Shown: positions 29,301 to 36,980 of the stretch, piece after piece
Numbering within the stretch: position 1 is the stretch's first letter
Layout of the letters: every line of letters starts with the position of its first letter
From: Magnetococcales bacterium
GTDB lineage: Bacteria; Pseudomonadota; Magnetococcia; Magnetococcales; JADFYX01
Direction: 5' to 3'
DNA length: 64,000 nt
Assembly (NCBI GenBank): GCA_015232405.1
Contig: JADFZS010000008.1
Coordinates: 1-64,000, forward strand
Program-made: the position numbers and the translations under genes
Notes under the pieces: model-generated
Seen by the model: only the letters and a program-made list of their open reading frames with translations
Database searches by the model: none
Told to the model about the DNA's origin: nothing

Positions 29301-31845
29301 AGAAACCATTTTGGGAGATCTACACACTATAAAAGGTATGACATCCTGTATTGGGGCGATATCATTGCATGATGCAACTGTAAGGTTGCATCATGCCATT
29401 AACGAAGGATCGCAAGAGGAAAAAAACACTGCACTGGCAACTTTTGCCAACCATCTAGATGTTATTATCAACGGTTTGGGTGGGGTAAAACCAAGTCATA
29501 CGGTAACAGTTGAAAATCTGCCATTTCTTGGTGAACTAAATGTTCAGATAGATCGTGAACTTGTTGAACCAATAGTTATTGAGCTTGCTACCCATCTGAC
29601 TAATAACAGCCTTAATTATTCAAAGGTTCTCAGTAAATTCAAACAGATTATTGAACCCACACCAGCCATGATATTATTTGGTGAACTAGAAAAGCAGTTA
29701 AGTGATTATCACTTTGTAGAGGCGTTTGAAGTATTACAAAAAATTGCCCAACCTCTTGAGATAGATCTATCTGGTGATCTTGTTCTTGAAGCCAGCAATT
29801 CCCAAGCAACTATCTTGATTGTTGATGACCAACGCAGCAACATTGACCTACTAAAAGATATTTTATTTGACTTCAACCTTCTTGCTGCCCTTAACGGTAG
29901 AAGAGCCTTGGAGGTGGTCAATTCCCAAAATCAGCCCGACATTATCTTGTTGGATGTAATGATGCCAGAGATGAACGGTTATGAGGTTTGTCGCCGTTTG
30001 AAAAACTCTGATTCAACCTGCGATATCCCGGTAATTTTTGTTACAGCAAGAAATGAAGTTGCTGATGAATCGGAAGGGTTTGCTGTGGGTGGTGTAGACT
30101 ATATCACAAAACCCTTTCATGCAGAGATTATCAGACATCGTGTTAAAAGCAGTTTAAGTCTAAAGCAGCATCATGACCAACTGGAGAGCTTGGTTGCAGC
30201 CCGAACCATGGAGCTGGAGAAAGCCCGACAAGAGGCAGAAATGGGGAGAAATGCAGCCGAGGCGGGAAACAGGGCCAAAAGTGATTTTCTTGCCCACATG
30301 AGCCATGAACTTCGCACACCAATGAACGCAATATTGGGAATGAGCGAGATATTAGAAGAGACAACACTTACAGATACACAAGAGTGGTGCGTTAGCAATC
30401 TCAACCACTCTGGAGAGACACTGCTCACCCTTATAAATGATATTCTAGATCTTTCAAAAATTGAGGCAAGCCAGCTGGTTTTAGAAGCCACCAATTTTGA
30501 TCTTCGTCTTGCCTTTCAAAAAACCTTGGAGCTGTTTAAGTTTACCTTTATGGATAAAAGCATAAAGCTGCAACGTAAAATTGCAGATGACGTGCCCCAA
30601 TGGGTAAATGGTGATCCCACAAGGCTGCAACAGATACTGTTAAACCTAATTAGCAACGCCCTGAAATTTACCCAAAAAGGTTTTGTGGAGGTATCTATAA
30701 GTGTAAATGCAGATAGTGATATTTTGTTCTCGGTTTTAGATACCGGAACGGGAATTCCCAAAGAGAAACAGCAGGAAATTTTTCAACCTTTTACCCAGGC
30801 CGATACATCGATAACCCGTCACCATGGGGGTACTGGTTTGGGGTTGACCATATGTAGCAGATTGGTGGATTTGATGGGTGGTAAAATATGGTTTGAAAGT
30901 GAAATAGATAAGGGAAGTACATTTAACTTTACTATTCCATTTCCCAGGGTAGACGAGAGAGAAATAGATGCTGCTACAACTAAACAGACAAATATCTATA
31001 GCAATGAAACAGACGACCAAGAACATCTAAATTTAAAAATTCTATTGGTGGAAGATACCGAAGAGAACCAATATGTCATACAGGGATTTTTACAAAAGAG
31101 CAATTGCCAGATAGATGTTGCCCAAAACGGAGCAATTGGCGTAGAAAAATTTATAAATAGTGATTTTGATGTTGTGCTAATGGATATACAAATGCCTGTG
31201 ATGGATGGTTACACAGCAACCAGAAAAATCCGTCAATGGGAGATGGAGCATGACCTTAAAGCGACACCAGTTATTGCTTTAACAGCTCACGCCTTAAATA
31301 AAGAGGCCGATCTCATCATGGCTGCTGGATGTGATTTACATTTAACAAAGCCGATCCGTAAAGGTAGGCTTATTGCTACCTTGAGAAATTATCAAAAAAA
31401 TGATAGCAACATTGATATTTCATCACAAAACCAGATTATTTTTCATGATGATGTTGCAGCTAAAAATAGTGACAGTTTGGAGTCTGGATCAAACGAATAC
31501 AGATCCATAAATATTGAGACCTTAAACACACTGCGTCATGATATTGGTGGTGATATTGAGCCAACCCTGGCAAAGTTTTTAGAAAAACTTCCAGAACGTT
31601 TAGATAATTTAAAAAACTCCATAGCTAGAAACGACCCGGAACAGGCAGCAAAAGATGCCCATAAAATAAAAGGCTCTTCTTCTACATTAGGTGCGCTTAA
31701 ACTTGCTACTTTATGCCAACAATTTGAAAATCTATGCCATTCAGAACAGTACCCTGGAGATGGTAAAATTAGTGCTGAAGTATTTACTGAGGGAGAACAG
31801 GTATTGGTGGAACTTAAAGATATATTGCAGGGATTTTCTTCATGA
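26356..31845 (+). CDS. Double hybrid histidine kinase with two complete kinase cores, six receiver-like and two HPt domains
   Basis: 1829 residues, soluble. Order: degenerate receiver (1-115, lacking the acidic pair), receiver with SDYQMP (125-245), PAS (255-375), HisKA with H404, HATPase (NDTGIG, GGTGLGLS), receiver with IDWDMP, receiver with MDIHMP, HPt with H990 (LHTIKGM), the helical tail (about 1060-1140), then a second chain: receiver (LLDVMMP), coiled coil, HisKA with H1317 in SHELRTP, HATPase ([14 protein letters not shown]), receiver with MDIQMP and HPt with H1769 (AHKIKGSSS). The presence of a complete tail in the middle suggests that a kinase gene and its downstream receiver-kinase gene have fused by loss of a stop codon. 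The last ATGA overlaps with the REC-SpoIIE gene, its probable output partner. Confidence 0.93.
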   Translation: MDYILLIEGSNSFSSLFRDRVNNTLKVEVIIAKSFTAAKELINDNNNHFSMAVLSDSLPDIANDEAVDFLLQTQIPCITLTADYNKDLQQSLLNKGVLDYFVKDGPGIIDSIIHAIDHYIHNKNICILVADDSKSIRVHLNNLLSRYGYKVILAEDGRIALRMIAEQRVDLIISDYQMPNMDGLKMVKKLRTRYSRDEVAVIGLSSADDHDLAVRFIKSGANDYLAKPYRPEELMCRVFQNIDIIERRKELSSLIERHQSILTHALDAIITTDDTGKVIDYNPAAESLFGYKKSTILGKNIDDFIIPSELVKAHKDAMAKHTLEGERSHPLQRRMEYPGVRSDGKMVELELALTSNILNDRVNFTAFIQDITDKKGLLKSLKETLDEAEAANQAKSEFLANMSHEIRTPMNAVLGFTDLALKAEISDKVRDYLQKTENASRSLMGIINDILDFSKVEAGRLQLDPVKFDLHQLFEHLADLFSKQVADKNIELIFLAPISYDKVLFGDVMRLEQILINLIRNAIKFTIAGSITVICNPEQIADKQYRLNFSVNDTGIGVEADVLPNLFAAFVQADSSTTRKYGGTGLGLSICKQLVMLMGGEISVTSNIGEGSEFTFDVLVDLHSKSQRKLPTIPESLWGKKALIVEDNSKVQEQIGNLLKSIHLHPNAVNSGTNAVECLLDSIKKGSFYEFVFIDWDMPTSDGLTAATQIIATLKAEAPKQPLPRIFLLIPFGSEAIQKEGEKLGINGFLDKPVTRTRLIKTITQDFDSLSPRSDRRSRKPLCHEEQSAKTICGARVLLAEDNDINQQIALELLQRVGIIVDIANNGKDALTMVMKYPYDAVIMDIHMPIMDGLTTTKEIRKTEKLKKLPIIAITTNSQPEEIKKCLDAGMNSHLDKPIRPERLYGILSKWIVIKEPPAIPNLFAIMDNPEELPDIVGIDVKDGMQRVADNQNSYMRLLSIFLNDHANTTQKAKEALKEDRLETILGDLHTIKGMTSCIGAISLHDATVRLHHAINEGSQEEKNTALATFANHLDVIINGLGGVKPSHTVTVENLPFLGELNVQIDRELVEPIVIELATHLTNNSLNYSKVLSKFKQIIEPTPAMILFGELEKQLSDYHFVEAFEVLQKIAQPLEIDLSGDLVLEASNSQATILIVDDQRSNIDLLKDILFDFNLLAALNGRRALEVVNSQNQPDIILLDVMMPEMNGYEVCRRLKNSDSTCDIPVIFVTARNEVADESEGFAVGGVDYITKPFHAEIIRHRVKSSLSLKQHHDQLESLVAARTMELEKARQEAEMGRNAAEAGNRAKSDFLAHMSHELRTPMNAILGMSEILEETTLTDTQEWCVSNLNHSGETLLTLINDILDLSKIEASQLVLEATNFDLRLAFQKTLELFKFTFMDKSIKLQRKIADDVPQWVNGDPTRLQQILLNLISNALKFTQKGFVEVSISVNADSDILFSVLDTGTGIPKEKQQEIFQPFTQADTSITRHHGGTGLGLTICSRLVDLMGGKIWFESEIDKGSTFNFTIPFPRVDEREIDAATTKQTNIYSNETDDQEHLNLKILLVEDTEENQYVIQGFLQKSNCQIDVAQNGAIGVEKFINSDFDVVLMDIQMPVMDGYTATRKIRQWEMEHDLKATPVIALTAHALNKEADLIMAAGCDLHLTKPIRKGRLIATLRNYQKNDSNIDISSQNQIIFHDDVAAKNSDSLESGSNEYRSINIETLNTLRHDIGGDIEPTLAKFLEKLPERLDNLKNSIARNDPEQAAKDAHKIKGSSSTLGALKLATLCQQFENLCHSEQYPGDGKISAEVFTEGEQVLVELKDILQGFSS

Positions 31846-32981
31846 ACAAGCTACAAAATAAAACCGATGCCACTATACTCGTTTGTGATGATGATGAGGT
31901 TCTTTTAGGTCTTGTCAGCCAGACATTACAAAAAAAAGACTATAAAGTTATAGAAACAGAGTGCGGAAAAGATGCTATAGAGGCATACAAGGAGCACAGA
32001 CCAGATTTGATTTTAATGGATGCCAGCATGCCGTATATGGATGGTTTTGAGGCAACGGAAAAAATTCAAACTCTGGCTGTAGACAAACCAGTTCCCATAA
32101 TCATGATTACTGCATTAGAAGATAACAAATCGGTAAAAAAAGCCTTTAATGCTGGGGCTGTGGAGTATGTTACAAAACCAATTTTATGGCCTATTTTACT
32201 ACATAGAATTCATCTGCAAATCAAAGCCCATCGAGCCTTTGCAAAAATTCAGAAACAGCATCGGCAGCTTAGTAAAGAGCGGGAATTTATTGAAGATATA
32301 ATCAGCTTTTTGCGTAAATCAAAATCATTTGACCCACAAGGAATAAACTATTTAATAGAGCCAGTTGAAAAAACAGCTGGTGATATTTTACTTTCGGCCC
32401 GTCGCCCTGATGGTGCTCACCATATATTTTTGGGTGATGTAACAGGCCATGGTTTACCTGCCGCAATTATTGGGCCTACAGTTGCAAATATCTTCTATGC
32501 GATGACTGGTAAAGGGTTTTCACCTGGAACTATCCTCAACGAAATCAACAAGGATCTTTATACCAAACTACCAGCAAATTTATTTCTGGCTGGTAGTTGG
32601 ATGGCACTTGATGCAAACAGAACCCACCTTGAGGTTTGGGGTGGTGCAATGTTGGATGTTTTGATTTTTCGTAATGGAGAACTTTTTAAAAAAATACCAC
32701 CGCAAAACATGGCACTGGGAACCAAAAAAGAGTCGGCGTTCAACATGGTTGTAAAAACTTTTGCGGTGGAAAAAGGTGATAGAATTTTTGCCTACTCTGA
32801 TGGCATTATTGAACAAAAAAATAGTAGTAGAAACATGTTTGGGCAAGAGCGTTTTATTGACGCCATAAAAGCAATGATAAAAGAAAATGCCCCACTGGAA
32901 TATCTAAAAAAAGCACAGGATGAATATCGTGGTGAGATGAACCAAGAGGATGATGTTACAGTGGTTGAAATTATATGTTGA
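31842..32981 (+). CDS. Response regulator with SpoIIE/PP2C-type serine phosphatase domain (RsbU-like)
   Basis: 379 residues: receiver (ILVCDDDE, LMDASMP, K in VTKPI) and a PP2C-like phosphatase (about 185-378) with the metal-binding motifs GDVTGHG, YSDGI and DDVTVVE. Such proteins dephosphorylate STAS anti-anti-sigma proteins and so release anti-sigma kinases from sigma factors, or act in related partner switches such as HsbR/HsbA. The ATGA overlap with the double kinase shows coupling and names the likely phosphodonor. A STAS protein is encoded at 55.3 kb, but no anti-sigma kinase of the RsbW type is in the window, so the target is open. Confidence 0.93.
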   Translation: MNKLQNKTDATILVCDDDEVLLGLVSQTLQKKDYKVIETECGKDAIEAYKEHRPDLILMDASMPYMDGFEATEKIQTLAVDKPVPIIMITALEDNKSVKKAFNAGAVEYVTKPILWPILLHRIHLQIKAHRAFAKIQKQHRQLSKEREFIEDIISFLRKSKSFDPQGINYLIEPVEKTAGDILLSARRPDGAHHIFLGDVTGHGLPAAIIGPTVANIFYAMTGKGFSPGTILNEINKDLYTKLPANLFLAGSWMALDANRTHLEVWGGAMLDVLIFRNGELFKKIPPQNMALGTKKESAFNMVVKTFAVEKGDRIFAYSDGIIEQKNSSRNMFGQERFIDAIKAMIKENAPLEYLKKAQDEYRGEMNQEDDVTVVEIIC

Positions 32982-33042
32982 ATATGTGTATTTAAAACAG
33001 CAACTTCAACCTGCCATGCAAGATAAAAATCAAGGATAGAAG

Positions 33043-33732
33043 ATGGGGAGTTCCATACAGGCAGAAGATAATATTTTAACCGCCCAAGAGCTAAAAATAT
33101 TATCAAATAAATATGTGCAATCTATACTTTCAGATTACAGTGATGATGGCAATGACATAGTATTACAACAGCTTAAAAACGGTGCAGGATGGCTACAAGC
33201 CTGGGAGGCTCAACATGGTGATATAGTCAACTATATTTGTGAATCGACAACCCATGAAGAACAAAAAATTGCGCTACGAAAAAAAACCCTGGCTCTTGTA
33301 GAAAAATGTTCAATTACCCAACCTTTTTTAAGAGAGGGTTTAACAGATGAAGAGGTGGATCTATTGCTCAAACATCGACATCCTGATCTATCATTGGAAG
33401 ATGCAAAAATGGTGCAGTTTGAAGTCTATATTTTTTCTGAAACATCCCTACGTTGCTTACGAAAAATTTCAGCTCAATTTGCAGATGCAAATAAAGATGA
33501 CTGGTTTGACCTTAGTGTAAATATCCACCGCCAACATATCAGCCATCTCTATCGTAAAACAGTTGCCCATCTAACTGGTGAAACCTATAATTTTGAATCG
33601 TTGGTTGATGTGTTGCAGAAGATGATTGATGAAGTTGAAAATAAAATATTGGACGGTAAACCATGGGATTTCACCAAAAAACTACGAGATGTACGACAGT
33701 TTGAAGAGCTACAAAAACAAAATTTAGCCTAA
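33043..33732 (+). CDS. Hypothetical protein, unrecognised
   Basis: 229 residues, hydrophilic and helical, without signal peptide or membrane segment. No family recognised. AAGGATAGAAG before ATG 33043 gives a normal ribosome site. Repeated HR/HxxI patterns in the middle (LLLKHRHPDL, NIHRQHISHLYRK) and a conserved-looking C-terminus (KPWDFTKKLRDVRQF) are visible. It lies 61 bases after the REC-SpoIIE gene and 69 bases before a 77-residue gene, all on the same strand ahead of one terminator. It is likely the tail of the double-kinase operon and might be an effector or target of that pathway; this is inferred from position only. Confidence 0.7.
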   Translation: MGSSIQAEDNILTAQELKILSNKYVQSILSDYSDDGNDIVLQQLKNGAGWLQAWEAQHGDIVNYICESTTHEEQKIALRKKTLALVEKCSITQPFLREGLTDEEVDLLLKHRHPDLSLEDAKMVQFEVYIFSETSLRCLRKISAQFADANKDDWFDLSVNIHRQHISHLYRKTVAHLTGETYNFESLVDVLQKMIDEVENKILDGKPWDFTKKLRDVRQFEELQKQNLA

Positions 33733-33801
33733 AGAAGATCTGATACGGGCTATATAATATTACATAAAATTTATAAGCAAAATAAGTAACAGGAGTATTA
33801 A

Positions 33802-34035
33802 ATGGAGATCTCTTTTAACTCTAAAAATGTATTTCAGGCTATATTGGGAGCAGTTTCCCAACCTGAAAGACAAGAACAACTTTTGGCCAAGGTTTCTAGT
33901 GGCTTGATGAACAATAAAGCCCTTGATCCTACTGAACTAAAAAAAGGGGTAAATGATGCTGTGGAGTCTGGCCTGTTAACATCAGAAGATGTCAACAAAC
34001 TATTCCCTGGTGTTTTGGATGATAGCAGCAACTAA
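33802..34035 (+). CDS. Small hypothetical protein, last gene of the double-kinase operon
   Basis: 77 residues with an AGGAG ribosome site eight bases before ATG. The sequence is acidic and helical, with a pattern reminiscent of small regulatory helical bundles (FQAILGAVSQPERQEQLL, GVNDAVESGLLTSEDVNKLF), but no family is recognised. It is followed by a strong terminator at 34137. Size, position after a SpoIIE-type phosphatase and lack of a membrane segment would fit a small partner protein; this is a guess. Confidence 0.65.
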   Translation: MEISFNSKNVFQAILGAVSQPERQEQLLAKVSSGLMNNKALDPTELKKGVNDAVESGLLTSEDVNKLFPGVLDDSSN

Positions 34036-34136
34036 ATAGATTAAAATATTGATGGAGCTGTGAAACTATATCATTGCTGGGTTCGGATCAAAGCCCAATA
34101 TTTTCCTTTGACCGAGCAATTTATAATTTGAATGTA

Positions 34137-34183
34137 CCATAGACCAGCAGGAGCTAGCCCCTACTGGTCTATGGTTTTATTAT
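34137..34183 (+). terminator. Strong intrinsic terminator closing the double-kinase operon
   Basis: A 15-bp stem with one mismatch (34137-34151 with 34160-34174, CCATAGACCAG at the base), a short loop and TTTTATTATTT. The T-run overlaps the stop codon of the convergent vWA gene. Confidence 0.85.
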
Positions 34184-36348
34184 TTCAAAGAATCGGCCAA
34201 CCGAAGCAGACTTACAAATTCGGCCCGATAACCAAATTGATCATCTCCTTTGCTGCTATTAGCCAGTTTGATTATATCTTGGTAAGAGAAATCCCCGGTA
34301 TATCGTCCACCACCCAATAGCTGACCAAAAGCTGCAACCGCAGAACCAAAGCGTATATCACTTGAAAGCTGGTTTAAATCATCCACCTGATCATCTTTTA
34401 CGATAGCTCTTGATATCAGTTTGCTTTTTGTCTCGTTTGGTAGTTTATAACGTATTTTCAAATAGGCCAGCTCTTCACTTTTACTTCTGGGTTTTGTGGT
34501 GCTGCCATAACGTAGTGGTGAAATTAATTGCCCTGTACCACCAACTAGTGAAACCTCATAAATTGCTGTTACTGTATGACCTGATCCAATATCCCCAGCA
34601 TCCACTTTATCATTTTTAAAATCCTCTCGTTTTAAGGCACGGGTTTCATAACCTATCAGACGATATTCAGATATCTGTTCAGGGTTGAACTCCACCTGGA
34701 TTTTAACATCTTTGGCGATGGGAAATAGATTGGCTGTGGCCTCTTGTACCAACACTTTACGGGCTTCATTTAAATTATCAATATAGGCAGCTATTCCGTT
34801 GCCATTTTGTGCTAACTCCTGCATGAGACGATCGTTATAGTTACCCTGGCCAAACCCTAAAACTGAGAGAAAAATACCGCTTTTACGTTTTTGTTCAATC
34901 ATCCCTTTCAAGGCATCTTTATCAGTTATACCAACATTAAAATCTCCATCGGTTGCCAGGATAATTCTGTTTACATCTCCCTTAACAAAACCACTTTGGG
35001 CCAGAGAATAGGCCAGATCAATACCTGCCCCCCCAGCGGTAGAACCACCTGCTTGCAATCTATCAAGGGCAGCGATAATTTTTGCCCGCTGTTTGACTGA
35101 AGTTGGCTCAAGAACGGTTCCTGCAGCTCCAGCATAAACAACAATTGCCACTGTATCGTCAGGTTTTAGGGAGTCCACCAACATCTTTAAACCATTTTTT
35201 AAAAGTGGCAGTTTATCTTGGCTGGACATGGAGCCTGAAACATCGATCAAAAACACCAAATTGCTTTTTTTGCTGATAGGTGTATGACTGTAACCTTTTA
35301 TGCCGATATGAAGCAGTTGGGTTTTATTATTCCACGGTGTGGGGTAGAGAGCTATTGTTGGTTTAAATGGCCTGTTGGCAACTGTTGGTGTGGGGTAGTC
35401 ATAAGAGAAATAGTTGATCATCTCCTCAATACGCACCGCTTTTGGCTGGGGTAGCCGTCCTGCATTTATCTGACGCCGTACAAAACTGTATGAGGCGGTA
35501 TCAACATCTACCGAAAATGTTGATACCGGATGTTTGTTAGTAAGACGAACCGGGTTTTCTTGGGGTTTGGCAAAACGGTCCCTGTTCTCAGCAAACTGAT
35601 CATGTTCTATATGGTCAGCCACCCTATTTAAGGGCTGGGCTATTTCAGCCATCTGCTGGGCACCAAGCAATCTGGATCTATTGTAGCTTTTGGCTTCAAG
35701 CTTGGCTATACGAGCCATTTTTGTTGGCATTCTGGCTATTGTAGGAGCATTAACTTCATGTTGCACCCCCACTCCACCACCACCTGCTGCAACATCATAA
35801 TCAGCTTGGGGCATGGCACTTAAATTTGCCATACTTTCGGGAGTTGGCGCATATTGGTAAGAAGCAACAGGTGGAAGCATTTTTCTCTGGACAGCTGCTG
35901 CTTGGGGTTGGGGTTTTTTAGCCGACTGGATATCTGCCCTTTTTTGTAAAACCGCCACCTCCTCTTCAGCGGCTATCTCCTCTGTTTTTTGTCGCAACTG
36001 TGAAGAGCTTTTCACGCTGTACTGTTGCTCTTTAATTGCCGGAATCTGCTCTTGCATCTGTGGCATCAAGGCAACCACCAATACCGCTATTGCCAATCCA
36101 CTTATGGTAGCCATCTGTGAGTAACTGATATTCATAATCCAATCTCCTATTTTTTTAAATATGTTTGCTGTTATTAAGATTGGACGTTGGATGAGAGAGG
36201 ATCCTTGGAATTTTTTTTCAGTTTGTTCGTCAAATTGTTGTAAAGCAGCCTCTATAGCCTGCTGTTTAGCGGTTTTTTCATAGGCAGGTATCTGGTCACT
36301 GTTTAGAGCATTTTGGATATCAGAATCTTTTAGATCTGTTTTTTTCAT
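34180..36348 (-). CDS. von Willebrand factor A domain membrane protein (YfbK-like), paired with an ECF sigma factor
   Basis: 722 residues. N-terminal cytoplasmic stretch, one membrane helix (about 79-97), a variable linker rich in Q, A and P, then the conserved block of YfbK-type proteins: TFSVDVDTASYSFVRRQ, a vWA domain with the metal site DVSGSM (D369, S371, S373) and a C-terminal DUF3520-like part (about 560-720, FNPEQISEYRLIGYE). The vWA domain would be outside the inner membrane and bind a partner through a metal ion. Its start overlaps the stop of the sigma factor gene as ATGA. In such pairs the membrane protein is a candidate for controlling the sigma factor through its cytoplasmic N-terminus (residues 1-78), an inference not a known fact here. 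Confidence 0.9.
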   Translation of the reverse strand: MKKTDLKDSDIQNALNSDQIPAYEKTAKQQAIEAALQQFDEQTEKKFQGSSLIQRPILITANIFKKIGDWIMNISYSQMATISGLAIAVLVVALMPQMQEQIPAIKEQQYSVKSSSQLRQKTEEIAAEEEVAVLQKRADIQSAKKPQPQAAAVQRKMLPPVASYQYAPTPESMANLSAMPQADYDVAAGGGGVGVQHEVNAPTIARMPTKMARIAKLEAKSYNRSRLLGAQQMAEIAQPLNRVADHIEHDQFAENRDRFAKPQENPVRLTNKHPVSTFSVDVDTASYSFVRRQINAGRLPQPKAVRIEEMINYFSYDYPTPTVANRPFKPTIALYPTPWNNKTQLLHIGIKGYSHTPISKKSNLVFLIDVSGSMSSQDKLPLLKNGLKMLVDSLKPDDTVAIVVYAGAAGTVLEPTSVKQRAKIIAALDRLQAGGSTAGGAGIDLAYSLAQSGFVKGDVNRIILATDGDFNVGITDKDALKGMIEQKRKSGIFLSVLGFGQGNYNDRLMQELAQNGNGIAAYIDNLNEARKVLVQEATANLFPIAKDVKIQVEFNPEQISEYRLIGYETRALKREDFKNDKVDAGDIGSGHTVTAIYEVSLVGGTGQLISPLRYGSTTKPRSKSEELAYLKIRYKLPNETKSKLISRAIVKDDQVDDLNQLSSDIRFGSAVAAFGQLLGGGRYTGDFSYQDIIKLANSSKGDDQFGYRAEFVSLLRLADSLK

Positions 36349-36890
36349 GAGATATCTCCTCTATCTAAACAGGTGTGGAGATTTTTTCGCGCTTGGGATA
36401 GTCGCCATGATATTGTCCCCTCGGCACAATCTTGGGCTTGAGCAGCCTGGAGATGATTTAACCCCTCACCATGCACCAAGATAACCGCCATACGCAAATT
36501 GTCCGGCAGAAGGGCAATACAGCGTCTTATAAGGCTGGAAATAAGGGAGTTTTCCGGGTTGCCAACAGTGGTCTGGAATTGATCGAGATCTAATGCGGTA
36601 TCTTCCCGTTTATCATGACGGACTTTTTTACGGTGAAAATCTCGGGCAGCATTAAGGGTGATGCCGTATAGCCAGCTAGAAAAAGCCGCTTGACCACGAT
36701 ACCCAGCTATTGCCCCCACAAGTTTGACACACACCTCTTGGGCAACATCCTGGGCATCGTCCTGCCTACCACACCAACGATAGGCCAGTTTATAGATATT
36801 TTGATAGTGACGTTGCAGTAGATCAGAGAAGGCCTGTCGATCACCTTTTTGCGCCCTTTCGACAAGATCACTATCAGATAATTGTTCCAT
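36345..36890 (-). CDS. ECF-type RNA polymerase sigma factor
   Basis: 181 residues, normal for an ECF sigma factor. Region 2 (about 20-90, with LAYRWCGRQDDAQDVAQEV for -10 binding and melting) and region 4 (about 120-175, with LRMAVILVHGEGLNHLQ and GTISWRLSQARK for -35 binding) are both complete. AGGACGAATTA gives a good ribosome site for ATG 36890. It is coupled to the vWA membrane protein and follows pilY1 on the same strand with a gap of 90 bases, so it may be read from the pilus operon or from its own promoter in that gap. No confident autoregulatory promoter could be read. Confidence 0.93.
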   Translation of the reverse strand: MEQLSDSDLVERAQKGDRQAFSDLLQRHYQNIYKLAYRWCGRQDDAQDVAQEVCVKLVGAIAGYRGQAAFSSWLYGITLNAARDFHRKKVRHDKREDTALDLDQFQTTVGNPENSLISSLIRRCIALLPDNLRMAVILVHGEGLNHLQAAQAQDCAEGTISWRLSQARKNLHTCLDRGDIS

Positions 36891-36980
36891 TAATTCGTCC
36901 TAAACATCGTTGATAAAAGCTCTTCCTATCAATATTAGACGAAATGAAGATAACTATCCTTGGTTAATCCTAGAAATAGC

